Assembly (NCBI RefSeq): GCF_000003815.2
Contig: NC_049993.1
Coordinates: 17,887,139 to 17,951,138, forward strand
Length of the DNA stretch: 64,000 nt
Direction: 5' to 3'
Source: Branchiostoma floridae
Taxonomy: Eukaryota; Chordata; Leptocardii; Amphioxiformes; Branchiostomatidae
The translations under genes and the position numbers were made by a program. This document shows positions 54,751 through 64,000 of this stretch, piece by piece. Position 1 is the stretch's first letter. The number at the start of each line of letters is the position of its first letter. Below the pieces are notes generated by a model. It was not told the origin of the DNA, made no database searches, and saw only the letters and a list, made by a program, of their open reading frames with translations.

Positions 54751-54999
54751 ATTTTACGTGCGTCAATAAAAATCAAACGTTTTCTGCAGACAATATTTTC
54801 TTATTTTTCTTATTTTATGGAACAGACCATAAAGGATAGTTGGGGCCAGCCCTATTGTAGATGATTTACAGTTTGATGAGCAACACAACAAGTATGAAAC
54901 CAATCCATCCAGCCGTTCTTGAGTAATCATCTACACAGACAGAGACACATAACAGAAAATATAACCTCCATTCCATGACATTTCATGGAGGTAATAATG

Positions 55000-55320
55000 G
55001 CCTTTAATTGTACATTTTTGCCCAACCGAGCTAACTACAGGTCACAAGAAGACAAAACATAGATATATAAGCATCACAGACACAGATGTAGTCTAACACA
55101 GAAGTTCAACGTCCTCTCTCTTCTTGGTAATTGTGAAAATGTAGGACTGTATTGGTTTAGCTATGTTCAGTTTGTCAAAAAGCATGAGGAATATGAACTT
55201 GTCAGTGCTACTCATGTGTCTAAAGTGAGGACATCTACTTTCTATGTAACTGAATAGAGTATTTCTATCTTTGACATACACAGTCCAATCAACCATGAGA
55301 TGCACTTCGTCTTCTAAAAT
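55000..55320 (-). mobile_element. LINE 3' end upstream of gene D
   Basis: On the - strand it encodes [20 protein letters not shown], then DKFIFLMLFDKLNIAKPIQS and a terminal REDVELLC, followed by the 'acaggtcacaagaag' region. It has lost the GAAT tail that the gene E copy (62915-63265) retains, because other sequence (about 54845-54990) adjoins it. Confidence 0.75.
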
Positions 55321-55735
55321 TGGTAACAGATGTAGTACATTTTCATGATGAGACTTAGACAGTTACATTCAGAGACTTATTGCTTTATTTACTTTAAAAT
55401 TTGCAATCTTGGGTACATAGTAAATAGTAATATGAATTTATATATGCCAAATGTCGATATTGTTGTCTACATTGGCTTACTTAACTGTTGTAGATCTGAC
55501 TGCCCACTTACTATATGATATAGATATTCGAATGGTACATTAGTCAGTTAGTTTGTCAGTTAGAATCAGAGCCTACGTCAACAAAAATTATCATATCATT
55601 GATACCACATCCTTCATTCACCAGCCTGTGATTTTACCTGCCTGTTTTGGATAAGTCCATCCCTAATCTCTAAAACACTAGAGATAACAACTTCAAAGTT
55701 AACCAATTATAGTTAAGCAAACATTTATTCTGGGG

Positions 55736-55935
55736 TGTCTGTGCGGCGCAACGGCTAGAGCGTGGGAATCGTAATCAGTAGGTCCTGAGTTCGATACTCG
55801 CCATGCCCTGCCCCCACTCATGACGGTGGAGTGACGCCCACCGAGACTCACGGCTTATCTGTCAAAAGGTTACCAAAAGCACGTACGGATTTGGTTCGCC
55901 GGTGTGTCAACATCTGCACATTTGCCACTAAGACC
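55736..55935 (+). mobile_element. tRNA-derived SINE (second family)
   Basis: The tRNA-like head has gcggcgcaacggctagagcg (A-box area) and ctgagttcgatactcgcc (B box). Duplicated at 63664-63858. It lies between gene E's 3' end and gene D's upstream region. Confidence 0.7.
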
Positions 55936-56355
55936 CGTAAATCTATTCATAAACATTTATTGTTAATTCATAAATTCTTGATTCTTATCGAGTAAGCATC
56001 ATTGATACATCTTTTCATCAGATTCTACCCCAACAACACTTACAACACTTATCAGAATAAGGAAACTACATCAGCCGCATCTTTTACACGTATTGAATCT
56101 GAAGATCTAAGACTGCTAAGATCTGCTCAACATTGCTTTTAAGCATCTTTTATAGCATTAGTGTCATAATGTTTGAATAATTTTACTTGAAACACTTTCA
56201 ATCAAATTCTACCTCATCAAACGTATTAGAACATAAAGTAACCAGATCTAGGAATCGAACTGATGACTCTATCTTTCTCAGCCTCTTGACCCAATCCCTT
56301 GAACACGTGATTTTTAATGTTTTTTTTTTAAGTCAGCTGGCAGCCAATGGGTAAT

Positions 56356-56792
56356 TTATTCTAATTCGTCCAGGTTGTATTGGCATACGAAAGGTCGCTT
56401 TATGAAACATGGAAAGACGTTCCATTTGTAAGGTTGTCCGCCAAGTCGGAAATAACTAACGCAATCCTCACCGCGCGTGCCCTCGTAGTGATCCGGTTGA
56501 CCCGTACCCCAAGCGCTGTAGCTGCCAAAAGGAGTGTCATCCACCCACTCGAATTTCTCCTGTTCGCGCTTATAGCGCAAACCGATCCAGGCGTCCTGGT
56601 CGTATGGGTTGGTCTCGTCGGTATATGATATTGCTACTAGGTAGCGGTTGGTCTTGTCGTCTTTGGGCATGGCAAGGGTACCGTCTTGTTGGCGACAGGT
56701 CTCGGCCGCTTCGCTGAAGGTCTTATGTGTTTTGAAGGCCTTGTAGCAGATTCCGTTCGATGGAGATTTCGGTTGATAACCAGAGGGACAAA
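56356..56792 (-). CDS. Gene E C-type lectin exon, WND changed to WNV
   Basis: 144 residues plus stop. It has the same six-cysteine frame as gene D (VC, GIC, ETC, EDC, FPC, FVC), WIGL, and QPD followed by GEDC. The motif that is WND in gene D reads WNV here, removing a usual calcium-ligand aspartate. The stop codon taa overlaps an AATAAA on the coding strand. Confidence 0.92.
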
Positions 56793-59700
56793 CTGAAAAA
56801 GAAAGTAACATCAGAGAGGTGAACTTGATATTGTAGCGTTCGTGTTACTGTAGTAATTCCACACATATCTAGAAAATGTCCCTTGTTCGGATCATTGTCC
56901 TTTTCATGTTGTATCGTTTTGGACGACGAAAAGACGTTAAACTGCGGCTTTACAAGGTACGAATTTTCACACGGCGCAGGTTGAGTGCATCCAATGCATG
57001 TAAACATCTGTATCTGTATCTATATAGCCGGTATAACCACCCTAAGGCGTAACACACCAGCTTCGCAGGCACGCGGCTGGTTATATTTACACTGAACGAC
57101 CCGTCAAACCTAGCTTTTGCACATTTATCTGCAAGCGTTCTTTAAAACTATCTAGAGAAGATGCTCTTACTTTACTTGGTGATAACAAATTCCACAAAGA
57201 ATACTGACCATTTGGTCCAGGTGGCCCAGAAGACCCGGTAGAACGTGGCCCAACTGGCCCCATGGGTCCCCTTTCTCCGGGTGGCCCGGCAGACCCAGCT
57301 GGTCCTATGGGTCCCCTTTCTCCGGGTGGCCCGACAGACCCAGCTGGCCCCATGGGTCCCCTTTCTCCGGGTGGCCCGGCAGATCCAGCTGGGCCAATAG
57401 ATCCCATTTCTCCGGGTGGCCCGGCAGACCCAGCCGGCCCCATGGGTCCCCTTTCTCCGGGTGGCCCGATAGACCCAGCTGGGCCCATAGGCCCCCTTTC
57501 TCCTGGAGACCCAGCTGGCCCTATGGGCCCCCTTTCTCCAGGTGGCCCGGCAGACCCAGCTGGCGCCGCGGGCCCCCTTTCTCCGGAAGGGCCGGGTGGC
57601 CCAGCGGACCAAACTTGCTCGATGAGCCCCCTTTCGCGTTCCAGCTCCATTATTCGTTCAGTTAGCTTGCCCAAGTCCGCAGAATTAGTGCTCACTTTTA
57701 CTGTATAGAGAAAAAGCAAATCAAAATCAATTGCATCATATGCATATGACGAGTCAATAATTAACTGCAAGTTAAGAAGAAAAAGCAATCTGTGAACAAT
57801 GGCTGATAAAGAATCTTGGAAAAGATCTTGGAAAAATATCACTATTTGCTAGCAATGGGGAGGGCAATTTGGTACACCATGAATGTGTATCATTACTTAT
57901 AATTAAGACTTTCATTAGTGTTCGTGCGTGTGTTAGTGTCTTTGTTTGACTGTGGCCACTATAACTCATAAGTACCTATATGGATTTTTCTCAAACTTGG
58001 TATGTTGGCAGATGTTGATGCAGCCTAGAAATGTTTAGACCTGGGTAACCTTAGGTGCTCTCTATCCTATTGTAACGAAATTTTTGGTGTTGATATGGTC
58101 TATCATATTTATTTTATTTATTTATCTTTTTATTTATTTATTTATTTATCATATGTTGATAGATATCTATTATGGTCGGAAAGAGGTGACATAAATTTGG
58201 GCTCTAGTTTTTTTATTTTGTTAGTGGGATTCTGTTGAGGGAAAAGTGTTATTTGCAATGCAATGATTGCCCTGCAAGCAAGTTAGGATAGTGGCGTCAC
58301 GTGTGCCGTAACTGGTAAAGCATTCGACTCGGAATCTGGAGGTCCCGTGTTCGATACCAGCCGAGCCCCCGATGCTGTACCCATGGGAAAGGCACTTTAC
58401 ACGACCTTCCTCACTTCACCCAGGTGTAAAAATGGGTACCTGACTTCGGTCGGGGAGGTAAAAGACTACCTTTACCTTCTGTCCGTACTGTGTATGTGGC
58501 ACTGTTAATATAAGTTATTAACTTAAGTGCAGTGTCACATGGTCTCCGTCAGTTCAAAAGCAAATAGAAAGAAAAGTTAAGAACTTAAGATACTGGCCTG
58601 CAAAATATGGCTGAAGTGCGATGGAGGCCACAAGGAACACAACGGCTGTAGCCCGCCACAGTTTCTTGAAAAACCCGGAACATTTCGGCTTGCCGTCAGA
58701 GTCTGCACCATAGTCTGAGGTTTGAAAAAAAAAACGCTTAATTTTGGGGGTAAATCATTAGTGTATTTAACAAAGGAAGGGGGTGACACTCGCAATTTGC
58801 AACACGTACATACAAAAGAGGAAATAAAATGGCCACCAGTAGATTCATTATGAATGATCACTCGTTCGCTGAGGGAAAAAAACATGATTTAAAAATCGGA
58901 GTTAAAAATCGTTTTACCTGCTCTGGAGACGTAAATAGGGTTGATTATACTCGCAGCGGCGTGCGCACGTGCTCGCCAATTAGTCTGGTCTTGCTGCAAG
59001 GGCGTGGCGCCTGGGGAAAATACAAAATATGTACAAAATAAGTACTATCACAAAATAAGAATGTATGCATAGTTATCTATAAGGCAAACTTAAGTATTAG
59101 AATATTGAGGCCTTTACGATTGCCTTCAGTTGACCTGAACATTTCTTTGTAAATCATACAAAACATATAAAAAATGCTGGACTAAAGGATTCGCGGTTGC
59201 ACTCTCAATTAATAGAAATTTCATAGAAACCACATAGCACAACGTCCAGTGGATTATCTCTGAATCAACAGTTATTTACGACAGGATTTCAAAACCAGGA
59301 TAACAAAGAGTCTTACCTATTCCCGAGACGTACATAGTGTTGGATACATTCGCAACAGCGTCCACATATGCCTGCCACTCCGTCCGACCAGGCTGCTTGG
59401 GCGTGGTGCCTTTAGGGAAAATGTGAAATAAGCATTATGACAAAATAAAAATATTGGCATAATAACAAGTCATCTGTAAGGTAAGATTGAATGATAAAGC
59501 CATTTAACTTACCATCAAATATCCCGATGTTTTTAGAAACTCGTCAAAACATAATAATCGTACCCAAAAAAGATTATGGTAATCTCAACTTCTAGACCTC
59601 ATGTCTGAAAACAAATAGTGCTAGTGTGTTCTGTTTGAATTATCATTTATTTGCTGAGTATACTGAGTTAACAAAGCAGGGAGGAAAAAAGGACTGGAAA

Positions 59701-62293
59701 TCTTGTTCACCTATTCCCGAGGCGTACATAGGGTTGGATACATTCGCAACTGCGTCCACATATGCCTGCCACTCTGTCCGACCTGGCTGCTTCGGCGTGG
59801 TGCCTTTAGGGAAAATGTGAAATTAGCATTATGACAAAATAAGAATATTGGCATAATAACAAGTCATCTGTAAGGTAAGATTGAATGATGAAACCAGTAA
59901 ACTTACCATCAAATATGCCGATGTTTTTAGAAACTCGTCAAAACATAATAATCGTACCCAAAAAATATCATTAATCTCAACTTATAGACCTCATGTCTGA
60001 AAACAAATAATGCTAGTGTGTTCTGTTTGAATAATCATTTTTTTGCTGAGTAAACTGAGTTAACAAAGTAGGGAGGAAAAAAGGACTGGAAATCTTGTTC
60101 ACCTATTCCCGAGGAGTACATAGGGTTGGATACATTCGCAACTGCGTCCACATATGCCTGCCACTCTGTCCGACCAGGCTGCTTGGGCGTGGTGCCTTTA
60201 GGTAAAATGTGAAATAAGCATTATGACAAAATATAAATATTAGCATGATAACAAGTCAGCTGTAAGGTAAGATTGAATGCTAAAGCCAGTAAACTTACCA
60301 TCAGATATCTCGATGTTTTTTTAAAAACTCATCAAAACAAAGAAATTACGTACCGAAGGAAATGTGATGGTTATCTTAACTTATAGACTTTACTAATTAG
60401 AAAATAAATAGTAGAGAGAAGAAGAATATCAGAAAAAATAGAGCTAGTGTATTCTTTACGAATTATAATTTGCTTATTTAGTAACCAAATCAGGCAGGAG
60501 AAAAAAATAGGAGTTAAAAGACGTTTTACCAGTTCTTGAGGCGTACATAGGGTTGGGTACATTCGCAGCGGCGTCCGCGCGTGCCTGCCAATCAGTCTGG
60601 TCTTGCTGCTTGGGTGTGGCGCCTGGGGGGGGGGGGGGGGTACAAATATGTACAAAATAAATATTATCACAAAATACGAATCTAGGCATAGTTATCTGTA
60701 AGGCCAGCTGGAGTATTGGGGTTTTTAGTATTGTTGTCTTTAGGTGACCTGAATATTTTTGTAAATCATACATACAAAACTTTAAAAGTAGCGTATCAAA
60801 GGAAATGTGTTGTCTCAATTTATGGAATGTATGTTCGAAAACAAATAGCATTACCAGTACATCATCAAAAATGAAAAGGATAAGTTACCAAACGACATAA
60901 TATAAAAAAAGAAACCGGGATTCCAAAACCTGGATTGGAAGAATTTTAGGCCCTTAAAAAGTTACCCTTGCAAAATCCAGCCGTCCTTGTATTTGGGGCT
61001 TTAAACAGTCGATGTAAGTGTAGTGTATATATTACCATAGCAAAATCCACCCGTCCCTGTATTTGGGGAGTTAAACAGTCGATGTAAGTGTACTAAATAT
61101 TGTATGTGTAGTGAATATTGTACTTCTTCGTTCAGTTTCATAATATATTTGTGCTTCTACATTTTTTCGGTATGATTGCAACACGGTGTTAGAAATACCA
61201 GTGCCTGATGCACTTTAATTTTACATCACATTTTTTATCACTTCAGCTGAAAATAAAAAAATGTAAGAAAATAAGGATGAATGAATAAATGGTTTATTGA
61301 CTTGTGTGTGAAAATTTGCAGCCCTTTCTAGGCGCAAATACCTTCCACTCACATTTTAAGGTAAATAGAAAAGGTGGGACACTTCGTCTTCCACTGCTTC
61401 CAGAAAAGAAGTCAACCCCCAAATACTCCGTAGCTATCAACAGTATTGCTAGAATAGTCACTTGTTTCCACTTGTCACCATTGTTACCTATACCAAAGTC
61501 TTGTATTTGTATTATATGTATATGTTTACTATATATTCAGTATGTTCCATGTTGCAATGGGCCCTCGGGCAAGGACTTACAAAAATTAATAAACATAAAT
61601 TTTGCTCAAAACGCCACATATTTATAGTGCACGTATCAAAAAGTTAAGGTAGTAAAGAAATCCTAGCTACCGACCTCTCAGTACAGTAACTGTAAACTTT
61701 ATATTTGTTTTGCTTGTCCTTACCGGCTCTTGTGGCGTACACGTTGGGAATACTCGCAGTGCCCGCACGTGTCTGTCGAACAGTCTGATCTTGCCGCAGT
61801 TGCTTGGGTGTGGTGCCTGGAGGAATAATGCAGATAATACAGAAATTTTTTATTGCAAATTCTTGCCCATGGGGCTAATTGCAGGTGAACAAAATCAAAT
61901 ACACGTAGTGATTAAAAACAGGTAAATAATCTGAATTCAGACATAACGTTACAAAGATTAAGTGATTGACTGTACATACAAAATATAGAATAGGGTTCTA
62001 AACATACGTTACTTTTGCGGGGTTACTTTTTGGTCACAAATAGTAAGCGTACGACGAAACATAGAGATGGACAAACAGACAATATGTCAAAGACAATACT
62101 ACAGTCCATTGGGGGTGAAGTAATGAAAATCCCAATACTAATACTTCAGAAAACTCACAACTACAACATAAAGAACGTCTCACTCAATAAAAGGGAAATA
62201 AAGACTTTGACCAAGGACTTGCTTTGACAAATCAAGTAAATATCTGTTACCTGCTGTGTCGCCAGTCTGGGACTGCTGCTGCCCTCCCGACAT
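56356..62293 (-). CDS. Gene E: membrane collectin, tandem paralogue of gene D
   Basis: Exons in transcript order: 62293-62251, 61816-61724, 60622-60530, 60195-60103, 59803-59711, 59409-59317, 59010-58918, 58714-58598, 57700-57209, 56792-56356; phase 1 throughout, 548 codons plus stop. Start [15 protein letters not shown]. Tail motifs in order: PNVY (lost), NPMY, NPMY, NPMY, NTMY (proline lost), NPIY. The transmembrane exon is like gene D, with the same GC-type donor. The collagen exon is longer (164 codons). The lectin exon is strongly diverged from gene D around the binding site. Introns are close to identical with gene D. Probably a trimeric endocytic receptor; ligand specificity cannot be read from sequence. 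Confidence 0.85.
57002..57140 (-). repeat. Dispersed repeat inside gene E intron
   Basis: Same element as 49341-49482 and 1959-2112, in the equivalent intron between collagen and lectin exons. Confidence 0.7.
57209..57700 (-). CDS. Gene E coiled-coil and collagen exon
   Basis: 164 codons, acceptor tacag, donor gtcagt. Same start as gene D ([20 protein letters not shown]), then [15 protein letters not shown]-type units, several of them 60-bp repeats. Some units are shortened (GPAGSPGERG), showing unequal repeat exchange. Confidence 0.9.
58095..58160 (+). repeat. (TTTA)n simple repeat, gene E only
   Basis: A tttatttatttatc-type run inserted in the intron between the collagen and transmembrane exons. 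The same position in gene D (near 50415) lacks it, so it expanded after the duplication. Confidence 0.8.
58275..58560 (+). mobile_element. tRNA-derived SINE in gene E intron
   Basis: More complete than the gene D copy: it keeps 'atgggaaaggcactttacac' between the tRNA-like head and 'cacccaggtgtaaaaatggg'. B box ttcgataccagcc. Confidence 0.78.
58598..58714 (-). CDS. Gene E transmembrane exon with probable GC donor
   Basis: 39 codons: [20 protein letters not shown], then [20 protein letters not shown]. The donor side on the - strand is gcag followed by gccagtatc, as in gene D. Confidence 0.82.
58918..61816 (-). other. Gene E cytoplasmic NPxY exon array (6 exons)
   Basis: Six 93-bp phase 1-1 exons at 61816-61724, 60622-60530, 60195-60103, 59803-59711, 59409-59317 and 59010-58918. 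The three between 59.3 and 60.2 kb are repeats of one unit of about 390-395 bp including intron and encode [10 protein letters not shown] and SNPMY or SNTMY. The other three are older, more diverged copies. Confidence 0.87.
61276..61626 (+). mobile_element. LINE remnant in gene E intron
   Basis: Duplicate of 53350-53700, with the same open frame (107 codons) and 3' end. Confidence 0.5.
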
Positions 62294-62690
62294 GATACCG
62301 TTTCTCAAATTTCTGCACAGCAAAAACACGTCCTACACCTGGCACGGTGTTTGTCGAATCACGCGAAGCATGACGCCAACTTATCAAGCAATCATGGGTA
62401 CCGTTACCTTATCAATTTTAAAAGTGAAAAAATGGCAAAAAACATTTCATGAATAGATTAGCACCCAAGCAATAAATATTTCTACTGACTGGAAAGAAGA
62501 ACTTAATAAAAGGATGAAAGCAATTCATACTGCGTAAGCAACAATTATGGTACTTTCAAAAGTCGATACACGTGCTCTTTATTTGAAGTTATCGAAAACA
62601 ATCTACAAATGTAATCATTTTTTTCAAACACGATAGACTTATTTGTGTTATTTCATACAACTCTAAACTAGATTAAACACTATTGTAAAT
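62294..62690 (-). promoter_or_regulatory. Leader and upstream shared region of gene E
   Basis: 62294-62360 is the shared leader; 62508-62640 the outer shared block. Almost the same as upstream of gene D, apart from a short extra segment (about 62373-62385). Confidence 0.55.
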
Positions 62691-62914
62691 ATTTTACGTG
62701 CGTCAATAAAAATCAAACGTTTTCTGCAGACAATATTTTCTTATTTTTCTTATTTTATGGAACAGACCATAAAGGATAGATGGGGCCAGCCCTATTGTAG
62801 ATGATTTACAGTTTGATGAGTACAGTTTGCTTATTTCATTTTCGTCTACTCTTCTTATCTTTAGTTCGTCTACTTTTGTACATCGTTCTTTATACCTAAG
62901 AACCCGTGTTAAAT

Positions 62915-63265
62915 AACGAATGAATGAATAAATAAAGGCCTTTAATTGTACATTTTTGCCCAACCGAGCTAACTACAGGTCACAAGAAGACAAAACATAG
63001 ACATATAAGCATCACAGACACAGATGTAGTCTAACACAGAAGTTCAACGTCCTCTCTCTTCTTGGTAATGGTGAAAATGTAGGACTGTGTGGGTTTAGCT
63101 ATGTTTGGTTTGTCAAAACGCATGAGGAATATAAATTTGTCAGTGCTACTCATGTGTCTAAAGTGAGGACATCTACTTTCTATGTAACTGAATAGAGTAT
63201 TTCTATCTTTGACATACACAGTCCAATCAACCATGAGATGCACTTCGTCTTCTGAAATTGGTAAC
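62915..63265 (-). mobile_element. LINE 3' end with GAAT tail upstream of gene E
   Basis: A gaatgaatgaata tail near 62918, then the same C-terminal codons as 55000-55320 on the - strand ([20 protein letters not shown], terminal ELLC). Confidence 0.78.
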
Positions 63266-63663
63266 AGATGTAGTACATTTTCATGATGAGACTTAGACAG
63301 TTACATTCAGAGACTTATTGCTTTATTTACTTTAAAATTTGCAATCTTGGGTACATAGTAAATAGTAATATGAATTTATATATGCCAAATGTCGATATTG
63401 TTGTCTACATTGGCTTACTTAACTGTTGTAGATCTGACTGCCCACTTACTATATGATATAGATATTCGAATGGTACATTAGTCAGTTAGTTTGTCAGTTA
63501 GAATCAGAGCCTACGTCAACAAAAATTATCATATCATTGATACCACATCGTTCATTCACCAGCCTGTGATTTTACCTGCCTGTTTTGGATCAGTCCATCC
63601 CTAATCTCTAAAACACTAGAGATAACAACTTCAAAGTTAACCAATTATAGTTAAGCAAACATT

Positions 63664-63858
63664 TATTCTGGGGTGTCTGTGCGGCGCAACGGCTAGAGCG
63701 TTGGAATCGTAATCAGTAGGTCCTGAGTTCGATACTCGCCATGCCCCTGCCCCCATGACGGTGGAGTGACGCCCACCTAGCCTCACGGCTTATCTGTCAA
63801 AAGGTTACCAAAAGCACGTACGGATTTGGTTCGCCGGTGTGTCAACATCTGCACATTT
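63664..63858 (+). mobile_element. tRNA-derived SINE, duplicate of 55736-55935
   Basis: Same A-box and B-box words and tail. It marks the right-hand repeat of the ~7.9-kb tandem unit. Confidence 0.72.
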
Positions 63859-63864
63859 GCCACT

Positions 63865-64000
63865 AAGACCCGTAAATCTATTCATAAACATTTATTGTTA
63901 ATTCATAAATTCTTGATTCTTATCGAGTTAGCATCATTGATACATCTTTTCATCAGATTCTACCCCAACAACACTTACAACACTTATCAGAATAAGGAAA
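63865..64000 (-). repeat. Start of a further tandem unit, cut by the window edge
   Basis: The sequence matches 55940-56060, which lies about 300 bp from the lectin stop codon of gene E. A third D/E-like lectin exon is therefore expected shortly beyond position 64000. Confidence 0.6.

Overview
The window looks like a piece of an invertebrate chordate genome, most likely a cephalochordate (amphioxus). It is AT-leaning, has short exons split by introns with GT/AG borders, and is packed with small inverted-repeat elements, tRNA-derived SINEs and LINE 3' ends with ATTC/GAAT tails. It carries a clear EGFLAM (pikachurin) orthologue next to a local expansion of membrane-bound collagen / C-type lectin genes. 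The species call is inference; the gene calls rest on reading frames, splice phases and motifs.

Left part (about 5.2-18.6 kb, + strand): the 3' half of EGFLAM. Twelve candidate exons encode LG1 (second half), EGF, LG2, EGF, LG3 and the stop codon. Every splice phase is consistent, giving 584 residues, or 557 without one doubtful cassette exon. The introns contain repeated fragments of the gene's own exon-intron junctions: three copies at LG1, about twelve at LG2 and three at LG3. They also hold several MITEs and a SINE. The first 4.9 kb is repeat-rich with no exon I can support.

Middle (18.6-24.0 kb): intergenic, with a 34-bp tandem repeat, a near-perfect hairpin and a MITE.

Right part (24.0-64 kb): five paralogous genes, called A-E here. 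A is on the + strand (24023-29193). B (38384-31808), C (45897-41267), D (54367-48695) and E (62293-56356) are on the - strand. All have the same plan: a 43-bp first exon (MSGG/MSEG-type start ending near QTGDT), one to six cytoplasmic exons (mostly 93 bp, phase 1-1) each built around a TPKQ..DW..ADAAA..NPMY core, a type II transmembrane exon, a coiled-coil segment, and Gly-X-Y collagen. A, B and C end after the collagen. D and E continue into a C-type lectin domain with a QPD motif. The summed exons are whole codon numbers for all five genes (422, 280, 716, 502 and 548 residues). NPxY is a known PTB-adaptor / clathrin endocytosis signal, so the cluster reads as a family of endocytic, scavenger-type membrane collectins whose tails carry a variable number of uptake motifs.

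D and E are a tandem duplication with a period of about 7.9 kb. The last bases of the window repeat the sequence that lies just 3' of gene E, so a further copy probably starts just outside. Introns of D and E are nearly identical while their lectin ligand-binding regions differ strongly. In gene C the collagen is built of 69-bp repeats that place an Asn-Val-Ser sequon at each break in the Gly-X-Y pattern. These points, with the NPxY exon arrays, are the most interesting content of the window.
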